Below, in pieces: positions 52,012 through 59,935 of a stretch of 64,000 nt of DNA; positions within the stretch are counted from its first letter, which is position 1, and each line of letters starts with the position of its first letter. The notes beneath the pieces are model-generated. The model did not search any database, had not been told where the DNA came from, and worked only from the letters and a program-made list of their open reading frames with translations. The position numbers and the translations under genes were made by a program. The stretch is from a virus: IMG/VR virus record IMGVR_UViG_3300044618_002471, positions 1 through 64,000 of that record. One strand, given 5' to 3'.

Positions 52012-54384
52012 ATGGATTTGTTTAATCCACCGCCCAATTTTAATTATAAAAATATGACTCACGATTTAAAAGTAGAAAATTTAGAAAACCCTTATATACA
52101 AGTCGTTTGGGAGGATTATGCGGAGAATTTCACTCAAGAAAAGATTAAAAGTGTTAGACAGTATTTCCAAAAAAAATACTTCTCAACTAATGTGAATGTT
52201 ATAACCAAAACAATCATAACTGAAGAGACGACACATACTGTTGACATATCTTTTAATATTCTTGATAAGAACTATCAACATGAACTAATAAAGTCATATT
52301 TGAAATCCAAATCAAATGAGGAATTATTTGAAGAAGTTTATAAATTGGATTCAGTGGTGGATAACAAATTGGTGTTAGACCAGTCAGAAGCGTCCCCATT
52401 CAAAAGATGGTACATTAAAAACATTGAGTTCTCAAATTTTCTATCTTATGGTGAAAACCAAAAGTTGGATTTTGAAAAGTGTAATGGTATTAGTGTAGTT
52501 GAGTCTAACCCTCCAAATTTTGGTGGTAAGACGGTTCTGACGGTTGATTTACTTTTATTTCTTTTCTTTAACGAAACTACCAAAACAACAAAGGCTGAGG
52601 AAGTCTTTAATAGATTTACCGATAAGAATAAAGTATCGGTTAAAGGTGAAATTGTTATTGATGGGGATGAATATATTATTGTTCGTAACATTGAAAGAAA
52701 GAAAGCGAAATCGGGGGAATGGAATGTTAAGACTGAATTGGATTTCTTTAAAAAGTTATCCGATGGTAGTTTACAGAACTTTACGGGAGAGCAAAGAAGA
52801 GAGACTGAAACTTTTATCAAAACATCGATTGGGTCTAAGGATGACTTTTTGATGACAATCCTAACAACCGCAACCAATTTGGAGGAACTTATTGACTCCA
52901 AACCAACGGCTCGTGGTCAGGTATTGTCTCGTTTTATGGGACTGGACTTTTTGAAAAGAAAGGAAGAAGCCGCTAAGGAAATCTATGGAGAGTTCTCAAA
53001 GTCGATGATATCCAATATCTACAATAGTGAACAGTTAAAGACGGATATTGAAACTTATAATGAAACCATAGATACTAACAATAAGTCCATAACATTAGAA
53101 CAAGGTAACTTAATTGACGTTCAAAATCGTATTACCAAAGGACAAGATTATCGTGATGGTTTATTGAAAAATAAACATACGGATATTGATAAAGAGATTG
53201 GTATGTTACAACCTGATAAGGTTAAGACTGAAATATCAGAATTGGAGATTCAAAAAACACAAGTTGAAAAACAATTATCTGAAATCAAAGTTGTAGAACC
53301 AAGTCAGTATTACCACGAAGACGAGCACGATAAGGTTAAGGAAGAATATAATACCGCATATAAGAAAAAAGTTGAGGTTGACACAAACATAAGTTCAATC
53401 GAAAAACTTAAAAGTTCTGTTAGTGGTGGAATAAAGTGTGAACATTGTGGTATAGAACTTATGAACGCCGCAATTACACAAACAAGAATATCTGAGCTTG
53501 ACGGATTTATCCAACATAAAGGTGAAATTGAGGGGTTAATGCGGGATTTATCCGGCAAAGAGGAAGGTTTTGTTACACTTAAAAAAGAGTTCGATGAGTA
53601 CGAAAAGAATAAGTTAATCAAAGAAAAATTGGAACTTAACATTGAAAGTATCAATTTTAAAATTGAAAAACTTAATGACAAGTTAACAAAATACGAACAA
53701 GCCCAAGAAAAGATTCAGACCAACAACAAAATTGATGAAATGTTGATAAAGGCGGACATTCGTCTTAATGAACTTGAAATCGAAAAAGACGGTATTAACA
53801 AAAAGATGACAGGATATCAATTTGAAATTGATAGTCTGAATGAAAAGATTGTTAATAACGAAAAGTTAATTGAAAAAATTAAGGAAGAATCGTCAAAGGA
53901 ACGGGTTTATAAGGTATATTTGGAAACATTTGGTAAAAATGGCATCTCCAAACTAATTATGAAAACAATGATGCCTTTAATTAATTCGGAATTACAAAGG
54001 TTGCTTGAAGATAGTAGTCATTTTAGATTGGAAATACGAATCAATGACAAGAATGAAGTTGAGTTCCTGATGATTGATAACAATACTCAAATTGAAAAAT
54101 TGATGTCATCAGGTTCGGGTTATGAAAGAACTATAGCTTCTTTAGCTTTAAGAGCCGTATTGAGTAAGATATGTTCTTTACCAAAACCAAACATTATAGT
54201 TTTTGATGAGGTATTTGGGAAGATTTCGAATGAAAATCTTGATATGGTATCAGAGTTCTTCAAGAAAATAAAAGAATATTTTGAAAAAATATTTGTAATA
54301 ACACACAACCCTTTGGTTACAAATTGGTCAGATAATGTTGTCAGAATAGAAAAAGTTGATAACATTAGTTTTGTGAATCAATAA
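52012..54384 (+). CDS. Recombination endonuclease subunit, gp46/SbcC/Rad50-like ATPase
   Basis: The 790-residue protein has the split SMC-like layout. A roughly 130-residue N-terminal extension is followed by an ATPase start 'IEFSNFLSYGENQKLDF' and a nucleotide-loop 'NPPNFGGKT' near residue 167. Long coiled coils carry a zinc hook with 'IKCEHCGIEL' near residue 477. The ABC signature 'MSSGSGYERT' is near 700, and Walker B 'NIIVFDEVFGKI' near 728. With gp47 it processes DNA ends. The P-loop lacks the usual first glycine. The N-terminal extension is longer than in T4 gp46 (560 residues total). Confidence 0.92.
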   Translation: MDLFNPPPNFNYKNMTHDLKVENLENPYIQVVWEDYAENFTQEKIKSVRQYFQKKYFSTNVNVITKTIITEETTHTVDISFNILDKNYQHELIKSYLKSKSNEELFEEVYKLDSVVDNKLVLDQSEASPFKRWYIKNIEFSNFLSYGENQKLDFEKCNGISVVESNPPNFGGKTVLTVDLLLFLFFNETTKTTKAEEVFNRFTDKNKVSVKGEIVIDGDEYIIVRNIERKKAKSGEWNVKTELDFFKKLSDGSLQNFTGEQRRETETFIKTSIGSKDDFLMTILTTATNLEELIDSKPTARGQVLSRFMGLDFLKRKEEAAKEIYGEFSKSMISNIYNSEQLKTDIETYNETIDTNNKSITLEQGNLIDVQNRITKGQDYRDGLLKNKHTDIDKEIGMLQPDKVKTEISELEIQKTQVEKQLSEIKVVEPSQYYHEDEHDKVKEEYNTAYKKKVEVDTNISSIEKLKSSVSGGIKCEHCGIELMNAAITQTRISELDGFIQHKGEIEGLMRDLSGKEEGFVTLKKEFDEYEKNKLIKEKLELNIESINFKIEKLNDKLTKYEQAQEKIQTNNKIDEMLIKADIRLNELEIEKDGINKKMTGYQFEIDSLNEKIVNNEKLIEKIKEESSKERVYKVYLETFGKNGISKLIMKTMMPLINSELQRLLEDSSHFRLEIRINDKNEVEFLMIDNNTQIEKLMSSGSGYERTIASLALRAVLSKICSLPKPNIIVFDEVFGKISNENLDMVSEFFKKIKEYFEKIFVITHNPLVTNWSDNVVRIEKVDNISFVNQ

Positions 54385-54399
54385 TTTTAATTATTTTTG
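54370..54399 (+). promoter_or_regulatory. Bacteroidetes-type promoter before the sigma-factor operon
   Basis: TTTG (54370-54373), an 18-base spacer and TATTTTTG (54392-54399) match the Bacteroidetes -33/-7 consensus TTTG and TAnnTTTG; the spacer is slightly short of the usual 19-21. The first copy overlaps the end of the gp46-like gene, and the ATG is at 54414. Confidence 0.5.
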
Positions 54400-54413
54400 T
54401 AAAAAAAAACTAT

Positions 54414-54968
54414 ATGAAGTACATTATTTTTATGTTCGGTGGAATGGAAAAACAAGATGAATTTGTTAACTCACTATGTGATAATATTATCTTGAACATT
54501 AAAGTTGATTATATAAAATTTTTCTATGGTGATACCTCTTGTGTTTATACTTTTAAGAGTGACTCACAATTTGAAGAGGTATCAAAAACTATCACCAAAA
54601 TATTACAAAATGTAAAAGTGTCTTATTTCTTATTACCTTATAGTGACTTTGAGATTGATGTTAAAATTGACGAAGAAACACTTGAACATTTATTTGGTAA
54701 AGATTTAGATGAAGAAGTGCCCGATTCCGATGATATGGATTTGGTTGAACCACAAACTTTTTTTTCAAGATTGGACGAGGCACTAGCGAATATGAAAGAA
54801 AATATAGAAGACTATGATGATGAGATTGATATTGACATACTACCAAGATTGAAGAAGAAGAAACAAACCAAAACTCTTGATGAAATTTTGGACCAGATTA
54901 ACGAAAATGGTTTAAATTCGCTCACTGAAGAAGACAAACAACTTTTAGAAAAATACTCAAATATATAA
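54414..54968 (+). CDS. Acidic protein with rhomboid-tail-like C-terminal motif
   Basis: The 184-residue product has an N-terminal alpha/beta part (1-85, 'MKYIIFMFGGMEKQDEFVNS') and a very acidic middle with a short 'LPRLKKKKQTK' basic patch. The C-terminal 30 residues read 'TLDEILDQINENGLNSLTEE' then 'DKQLLEKYS'. That end closely resembles the conserved C-terminal motif of Bacteroidetes rhomboid-family proteins (DUF6576-like), although no rhomboid domain is present. It lies 1 base upstream of the sigma factor and shares its promoter, so a joint regulatory role is an attractive guess. Confidence 0.7.
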   Translation: MKYIIFMFGGMEKQDEFVNSLCDNIILNIKVDYIKFFYGDTSCVYTFKSDSQFEEVSKTITKILQNVKVSYFLLPYSDFEIDVKIDEETLEHLFGKDLDEEVPDSDDMDLVEPQTFFSRLDEALANMKENIEDYDDEIDIDILPRLKKKKQTKTLDEILDQINENGLNSLTEEDKQLLEKYSNI

Positions 54969-54969
54969 T

Positions 54970-55770
54970 ATGAAAGAAAAAAACACTGGCATTCCGATTA
55001 ATCAAGAAGAAATTCAACATTACCTAAAAGATATTCGTAAAATTAAGGTTATGACTCCTGAAAGGGAAAAAGAATTGGCTAAATTGATTCAATCTGAAAA
55101 CATAACCAAGAAACAACGAGATGAAATCAACCAAGAAATTTTGGAAGGAAATCTCAGATTCGTTATCACGGTTGCAAAACAATACCAAAATCAAGGTTTG
55201 GATTTTCCTGACTTGATTGCTGAGGGTAACTTAGGTCTATTGAAAGCCATTCAAAACTTTGATTGGAGTAAGAACTTACGTTTTATATCATACGCAGTAT
55301 GGTGGGTTAAACAATCAATCCTTCAATCACTTAATGACAATGCTCGTACAATTCGACTCCCTGTTAATGTGGTACAGGACCTACAAAGAGCAAAGAAAGA
55401 GGTTGCATCTAAAGGTGGAAAACTTGATGACCGATTTGAAATGTTACCTTCAATCATTGATTTGGATATGAACATAAATGAAGAAGGTGATACTTTGGTT
55501 GATGTAATTAAGAATGAAGAAGCGGACATGCCTGACGCGGTGTTTAATAACAAAGATGTTCTTAAGACAGAACTAGTTGGGTTGTTAAACATTTTGGATG
55601 AGAGAGAAAGAATAATTATAATGGATTATTTCGGACTATCGGGTACACCAAGAACACTCGAAGATATAGGGTCTGACTTTAATTTGACTAAAGAAAGAGT
55701 AAGACAAATTAAAGAAAAAGCACTAAGAAAACTGAGGAACGAAAGTTCGGTTTTGTTCGACTACATGTAA
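54970..55770 (+). CDS. RNA polymerase sigma factor, RpoD/SigA-like
   Basis: The 266-residue protein has region 1.2 ('HYLKDIRKIKVMTPEREKEL'), region 2 with 'DLIAEGNLGLLKAIQNFDWS' and 'RFISYAVWWVKQSILQSLND', and 'ARTIRLPVN'. Region 3 is shortened (about 155-200). Region 4.2 reads 'LEDIGSDFNLTKERVRQIKE'. It closely resembles Bacteroidetes primary sigma factors rather than the diverged T4 gp55. It probably redirects host polymerase to phage promoters such as the TATTTATA elements. It follows the rhomboid-tail-like gene by 1 base and ends at a strong terminator. Confidence 0.92.
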   Translation: MKEKNTGIPINQEEIQHYLKDIRKIKVMTPEREKELAKLIQSENITKKQRDEINQEILEGNLRFVITVAKQYQNQGLDFPDLIAEGNLGLLKAIQNFDWSKNLRFISYAVWWVKQSILQSLNDNARTIRLPVNVVQDLQRAKKEVASKGGKLDDRFEMLPSIIDLDMNINEEGDTLVDVIKNEEADMPDAVFNNKDVLKTELVGLLNILDERERIIIMDYFGLSGTPRTLEDIGSDFNLTKERVRQIKEKALRKLRNESSVLFDYM

Positions 55771-55775
55771 AAAAC

Positions 55776-55811
55776 AAAAAACCTTCTATTTATTATGATA
55801 GAAGGTTTTTT
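55776..55811 (+). terminator. Strong intrinsic terminator after the sigma factor
   Basis: A perfect 14-bp stem AAAAAACCTTCTAT/ATAGAAGGTTTTTT surrounds an 8-base loop and ends in T-rich sequence. The flanking A and T runs make it potentially bidirectional. Confidence 0.93.
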
Positions 55812-55835
55812 ATTTTATTTAAAAACTAATTTGAT

Positions 55836-56129
55836 ATGAAAAATTTTTTAAACATTTTGGATGTATGGGGGGTTAGATTAATGACCCTATTGGTTATTAT
55901 TATTTTTATGAAAACTTGTTCTACAAACTCTCGAGTAGATAAAGTTAAAACACAAGTACAATTAAATAACGCAAAAATAGATTCTTTAGCCATTGAGTTG
56001 AGAAAAGAAATCAGAATCGAAGGTCTTGAAACCGAAAGAAGAATGATTCAATCAACCGATAGAGATATCATGGATGTGAATAGACAGGGTAAAATTGGAG
56101 AGATAATCGACAGTTTAAGAGTCCAGTAA
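55836..56129 (+). CDS. Small membrane-anchored coiled-coil protein
   Basis: The 97-residue protein has one N-terminal membrane segment (about residues 13-27, 'RLMTLLVIIIFMKTC') followed by a charged helical region (about 30-97) likely to be periplasmic. This layout, next to membrane and amidase genes, is like an inner-membrane spanin. Its stop codon overlaps the ATG of the next gene by one base. Function not proven. Confidence 0.65.
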   Translation: MKNFLNILDVWGVRLMTLLVIIIFMKTCSTNSRVDKVKTQVQLNNAKIDSLAIELRKEIRIEGLETERRMIQSTDRDIMDVNRQGKIGEIIDSLRVQ

Positions 56130-56869
56130 TGATAAAGAAGTCTTTACAGTGGATTAAGGATAATCCAAACAGAACAATGTTCCTGGTTCCAATTATATTG
56201 GTGGCCGGAATATCAATCTCTCACGTAGTTGCATGGTACGATATTGCTAACCCGATTAATTGGGCAATTTACCTTTCAATCGCAATTGAGGTAGGAGCAA
56301 TGACTGCTCTTGTTGCCGCAACAAATAAAATTAAGGGTGGAGTTTGGTTTATGTTTGGGTTGGTAACCTTAATACAAATGATAGGTAACATTTTTTATTC
56401 GTATAAAGAAATCGATGCTAATAGTGAATTGTTCAAAGCATGGATGGAGTTAACTTCACCACTTTGGGAGGCTTTAGGGTCCGATACGAATGATGTTATC
56501 TCATTAAAAAGATGGTTGGCGTTTTTAGAGGGGGGATTACTTCCGATAATTTCATTAACGTCATTACACTTCTTTACAAAATATGATAGTGGTAAAAAGT
56601 CTGAAGTGGTTGTTGAAGAAAAGATTGTTGAGGTGGAAAAAATTGTTGAAGTTGAAAAGATTGTAGAAGTACCGGTTGAAATAGAAAAAATTGTAGAAAA
56701 ATTAATCGAAGTACCGGTTGAGGTAGAAAAAATTGTAGAGGTTCCTGTCGAAGTTGAAAAAATAGTTGAGAGAATAGTGGAAGTTCCGGTTGAAAATAAG
56801 ATAGATGAAGTGATTGAAGAACCAACAGAAACTGATTCGCAGGTAAAAAGACTAACCTACAGAAAATAA
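56129..56869 (+). CDS. Membrane protein with Glu-Lys-Ile-Val repeat tail
   Basis: The 246-residue product has four hydrophobic segments (about residues 17-36, 46-64, 72-92 and 127-146). The rest is a roughly 80-residue tail of repeated VEKIVEVPVE units (about residues 155-230) followed by an acidic end. The tail would be a long, stiff, alternately charged rod on one side of the membrane. No family is recognised. It overlaps the preceding gene by one base. A holin-like or membrane-scaffold role can be guessed from its position before the amidase gene. Confidence 0.68.
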   Translation: MIKKSLQWIKDNPNRTMFLVPIILVAGISISHVVAWYDIANPINWAIYLSIAIEVGAMTALVAATNKIKGGVWFMFGLVTLIQMIGNIFYSYKEIDANSELFKAWMELTSPLWEALGSDTNDVISLKRWLAFLEGGLLPIISLTSLHFFTKYDSGKKSEVVVEEKIVEVEKIVEVEKIVEVPVEIEKIVEKLIEVPVEVEKIVEVPVEVEKIVERIVEVPVENKIDEVIEEPTETDSQVKRLTYRK

Positions 56870-56884
56870 ATCACAAATTGTGAT
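56870..56884. promoter_or_regulatory. 15-bp dyad ATCACAAATTGTGAT, operator-like
   Basis: A perfect dyad of 7-bp arms around one central base fills the gap between the membrane-protein stop and the amidase ATG at 56890. The loop is too short for a good RNA hairpin, so a protein-binding site is more likely than a terminator. Confidence 0.35.
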
Positions 56885-56889
56885 GCATT

Positions 56890-57495
56890 ATGATAGATGT
56901 TATCAAATACGGTGATTTCAAACCGACAGGAAAACAAAAGAAAAAACAACAGATTATTATCCAACACACTTCAAGAAACATTGAAGAGTATCTATTAGGT
57001 CTTAAATATAGATTTAATGGTAGGTATAAAAAAATACCTAATTATGTTGTAAGTCGAGATGGTAAGGTTTTACAACTTTTAAATAATGAATCTTACGGTA
57101 AAACATTTTCTGAGGAAAATATTAATAGAAATTCCATAGTTATTTCTTTAGAGAATTTGGGATGGTTGGAAAAAGAACCACTAAATAATCAATACGTTAA
57201 CTGGATTGGAGATATTTATAAGGGTGATGTGTATGAAAAAAAATGGAGAGACTATTTTTTCTGGCAACCTTATACTGAAACCCAAATAGAATACACGGCA
57301 AAGTTGTGTAAGAAAATTTCAGAAGAAACAGGAATTCCGGTTGAAGTTGTAGAACATAACACACGTATAAATGGGGTTGAAAAATTTAGGGGGATAACAT
57401 CAAAAAGTAATTTCGATAGTGTTTTTACTGAATTGAGTCCGGCTTTTAATTTTGAAACATTTTTAAAATATTTGAATGATGAACAATTCACATGA
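56890..57495 (+). CDS. N-acetylmuramoyl-L-alanine amidase-like endolysin
   Basis: The 201-residue protein resembles the amidase_2/T7 lysozyme fold. It has a first zinc-ligand-type His in 'IIIQHTSRN', then 'PNYVVSRDGKVLQLL', 'SIVISLENLGWL' and a second His in 'VEVVEHNTRING'. It ends in a segment 'SPAFNFETFLKYL' analogous to the usual D-P-G-P-x-F-x-x-x-x-F. The third zinc ligand is not obvious (a Ser where Cys, His or Asp is typical), so activity is uncertain. It has no signal peptide, so it would need a holin or another export route. It overlaps the next gene by 20 bases. Confidence 0.72.
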   Translation: MIDVIKYGDFKPTGKQKKKQQIIIQHTSRNIEEYLLGLKYRFNGRYKKIPNYVVSRDGKVLQLLNNESYGKTFSEENINRNSIVISLENLGWLEKEPLNNQYVNWIGDIYKGDVYEKKWRDYFFWQPYTETQIEYTAKLCKKISEETGIPVEVVEHNTRINGVEKFRGITSKSNFDSVFTELSPAFNFETFLKYLNDEQFT

Positions 57496-58084
57496 TGAAA
57501 TTAAGAACTTATTGAAAGCTTCAAGAAACATGCTTTCTAATAATAGAATTAATGAACAGATAAGTGATATCAAAAGTAAATATGGTATCATAACAGAACA
57601 AGGGTCTGATTTGGCTTCTGATAATATCAGTAAACCAATGAATATAGCTAAGTCAGTTGAGGATAAAATAGAAGATGACGCTGAACCTGATAGAGATAAA
57701 AGTCAAGGATATAGAATTTCTGGAGGTATCTTAGTTCTCCACGGGAAAGATTCGTCTGACCTAGAATTGACAACCGATGACAAAATCGCTTTCCAAGAAA
57801 CTATGGATGAGTTTGTTAATGAGGTTTCAGATTTGGTTGACTTTAATAAGTTAAATGTTTATCCAAATAACGTAGAATGGTCAGGTAAAATCATAGACTT
57901 TGACATTGAATTTTTCTTTTCAATTGGAGAAGATGGAGGAATGTACATCAATGGTGATATGATTAAAGCGGATGAAAATTTTTTAGAGATGATTAATAAG
58001 TTGAAAACTTACTATGATAAATTTAAGTCAAAATGGGCAAAAGTTTTGGCATCACGTAAGAAAACAAACAAAACAGAACAATGA
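57476..58084 (+). CDS. Conserved-looking virion-associated-type protein
   Basis: The 202-residue product starts with ATGATG inside the amidase gene. It has an N-terminal helix ending 'SKYGIITEQGSD', similar in style to the N-terminal helix of the 2941 gene. An acidic linker follows, then an alpha/beta domain (about 75-175) with 'YRISGGILVLHGKDSSDLEL' and 'FFFSIGEDGGMYINGDMI'. A lysine-rich tail ends the protein. There is no membrane segment. Its function is unknown. Confidence 0.65.
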   Translation: MMNNSHDEIKNLLKASRNMLSNNRINEQISDIKSKYGIITEQGSDLASDNISKPMNIAKSVEDKIEDDAEPDRDKSQGYRISGGILVLHGKDSSDLELTTDDKIAFQETMDEFVNEVSDLVDFNKLNVYPNNVEWSGKIIDFDIEFFFSIGEDGGMYINGDMIKADENFLEMINKLKTYYDKFKSKWAKVLASRKKTNKTEQ

Positions 58085-58428
58085 ACGAAACTTTAAAAAC
58101 AATATTGTTATTTTTGATAGTTGGTTTAGTAGGTTATTCTATTTTTATAACCAATGGTATAAAAACCGATGTTCAATCACACTATGATAAGATTGATAGT
58201 TTACAGATATCAATAGATTCAGCAACTGCAGTGAATTCTATGATAGATGAAAAATTATTAAAATTGGATGTTGACATAAACAATGTCACAAACGAAATTT
58301 TGGCTGTAGACCAAACAATAAATGATATTAAAATTCAAACAAATGGTAAGGTTATTAATGTTGATAAGTATACTCATACTGAGCTTAAAAAGTTTTTCTC
58401 AAAAAGATACAACTCAACTGGAAATTAG
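58081..58428 (+). CDS. Membrane-anchored coiled-coil protein, inner-membrane spanin-like
   Basis: The 115-residue product has an N-terminal membrane segment (about 7-26, 'TILLFLIVGLVGYSIFITNG') followed by a heptad-rich periplasmic region up to residue 100. The start overlaps the preceding stop (ATGA). Its last 86 bases overlap, in another frame, the start of a secreted protein with a C-terminal membrane segment. An overlapping pair of this kind next to an amidase gene recalls the Rz/Rz1 spanins that disrupt the outer membrane. No lipobox is visible, so this is a hypothesis. Confidence 0.65.
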   Translation: MNETLKTILLFLIVGLVGYSIFITNGIKTDVQSHYDKIDSLQISIDSATAVNSMIDEKLLKLDVDINNVTNEILAVDQTINDIKIQTNGKVINVDKYTHTELKKFFSKRYNSTGN

Positions 58429-58747
58429 TACTCAGACGGCAAGACTGATTATTAAAGATTTAATTAAATATGATGGTTGTAAAGATGAACTAACTCAAGC
58501 CTATATTAAAATAGGAAAGTTAGAAGAAAGGGAATCTTTGAAAGATACCATGATAACTTATTTGGAGAAAAAAGATTCAACTTATCAGTTCATAATCAAA
58601 GAAAAAGATGGACAATTAACTGAATTTGCTAAAGCAAATACTAAACTTGAAAATGATTTAAATTCGAAAAATAAACAATTTAAATGGTATAAACGAGGCA
58701 CCATCGCTGGAGGTGTACTCCTTGTAATACTACTATTAGTGATTTAA
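58343..58747 (+). CDS. Secreted/membrane coiled-coil protein, spanin-like partner
   Basis: The chosen ATG at 58343 gives a 134-residue product with a clear signal peptide (MVRLLMLISILILSLKSFSQ); ATGs at 58322 and 58358 are alternatives. The mature part is helical with long coiled-coil character. It ends in a hydrophobic segment 'GTIAGGVLLVILLLVI' preceded by 'WYKRG'. Export plus a C-terminal inner-membrane anchor leaves the coiled coil in the periplasm. It overlaps the preceding gene in the +1 frame and is followed 1 base later by the next gene. Confidence 0.62.
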   Translation: MVRLLMLISILILSLKSFSQKDTTQLEISTQTARLIIKDLIKYDGCKDELTQAYIKIGKLEERESLKDTMITYLEKKDSTYQFIIKEKDGQLTEFAKANTKLENDLNSKNKQFKWYKRGTIAGGVLLVILLLVI

Positions 58748-58748
58748 A

Positions 58749-58994
58749 ATGGCACTTTCAGATTCAGATAAGAAACAAATAGAAGTTATGATTCGAAAGG
58801 AAATTAAGGATTTCATCGGAAGTAACACTATGAGACAATATGAGGATAAGATTTTAGAATTAGTGTCTAAAGAAATCCGTAGAGGTAAACTTGAAAGTGA
58901 CACTAAAGAAATCGTAATAAAAGTCTTCAGAGAGTTCTATAATTTTATGTGGACTCAAAGAGGGTATTGGGAACCAAGATTAAAAAATGCGTAA
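58749..58994 (+). CDS. Small conserved-looking phage protein, unknown function
   Basis: The 81-residue helical protein starts 'MALSDSDKKQIEVMIRKEIK' and ends with an aromatic patch 'FMWTQRGYWEPRLKNA'. It is charged, soluble and without cysteines. Its end overlaps the next gene by 8 bases. It appears to be the kind of small conserved protein that sits beside virion genes; no function can be given. Confidence 0.68.
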   Translation: MALSDSDKKQIEVMIRKEIKDFIGSNTMRQYEDKILELVSKEIRRGKLESDTKEIVIKVFREFYNFMWTQRGYWEPRLKNA

Positions 58995-59922
58995 AATTAA
59001 ATTAACTGAGAATATTCTCAAGCAACTTTCTTCAAAAATCTCAGACAATATTTTGTCTAATCCTAACATTATGTCAACAAATCCTATCGAAGGAATGAAA
59101 GACATTAGTGTTTTACAAAAAAAGATAGAGAGTAACGAAGAAATTGAAGAAAAATGGTCTGAAAAATACAAAAAAAGTATAGATTGTAATAATCCAAAAG
59201 GGTTCAGTCAAAGAGCTCATTGCCAAGGTAAAAAAAATAAAGTAAAGGAAGAGATTGAAGAATCGGAAGTTAGAGATATAAAATTGTATGATTTGGCAAA
59301 ACAACATGCAAAAAGTGATTCTACTGAAAAGATTTCCAAAATATATAATATTCTCAAGAGACAACTTAAAAAAGGAATGAAAGTTGAAATGGAACATGAG
59401 ATGGGACTTAAAAAGGCTAAGAAAATTGCAATGGACCACCTTAAAGAAGACCCAAAGTATTATGACAAACTAGAAAAAATAGAAAATAAAGAGGCGACTG
59501 GTGCGGGAGGAGCGGGGGGTTTTGTGGGTCCCGTAGGATTCAATCCTGAAAGTGATTTTGTTAAGAAAAGTTTTAAAGAAACTCCTAAAAAAATTGAATC
59601 AAATGAAGCAACAGGGGCATCCTCCGCCGGAGCATATGACGCACCTGGTTTTGAGGATGTTAAAATGAAAGGTAATCATGAACGTGGTTCGGGTAAGTCA
59701 TACAAAAATCCTCAAATACCTGGCGGTAAATTTGTTCAGGTTAAAAAGAAATGTAAAAAGTTTCCTTACTGTAATCAAGGTGATATTAAAGCTTTGAATA
59801 TTTTTGAAAATGAAACTTTAAGTAATGTAATAAAAGAGGTGAGTAAGAAATATAATATTAGTGAACAAGTTGTCAAAAACATTATAGAGTACGAATATAA
59901 TTTGATAAAAGATAAACTATAA
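58987..59922 (+). CDS. Virion-associated-type protein with NPKGFSQRAHC and FPYCNQGD motifs
   Basis: The 311-residue protein is a string of short conserved motifs joined by flexible linkers. It has an N-terminal helix 'RKIKLTENILKQLSSKI', a Cys motif 'DCNNPKGFSQRAHCQGKK' near residue 75, and a helical segment 'AKKIAMDHLKEDPKYYDKLE' near 145 (DUF5661-like). Two Gly/Ala-rich 'EATGA' linkers follow. Near residue 260 is 'KKCKKFPYCNQGDIKAL', and a C-terminal helical domain ends the protein. It has no catalytic motif. Such modular motif proteins look like internal or capsid-associated components. A short overlap joins it to the preceding gene. Confidence 0.65.
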   Translation: MRKIKLTENILKQLSSKISDNILSNPNIMSTNPIEGMKDISVLQKKIESNEEIEEKWSEKYKKSIDCNNPKGFSQRAHCQGKKNKVKEEIEESEVRDIKLYDLAKQHAKSDSTEKISKIYNILKRQLKKGMKVEMEHEMGLKKAKKIAMDHLKEDPKYYDKLEKIENKEATGAGGAGGFVGPVGFNPESDFVKKSFKETPKKIESNEATGASSAGAYDAPGFEDVKMKGNHERGSGKSYKNPQIPGGKFVQVKKKCKKFPYCNQGDIKALNIFENETLSNVIKEVSKKYNISEQVVKNIIEYEYNLIKDKL

Positions 59923-59935
59923 CGTAAAAATTAGA

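Noticed and set aside
52446-52901. 151-residue antisense frame within the gp46-like gene
   Set aside because: It lies opposite a strongly conserved ATPase region, is Ser/Leu/Lys-rich as expected for an antisense shadow, and has no start signal.
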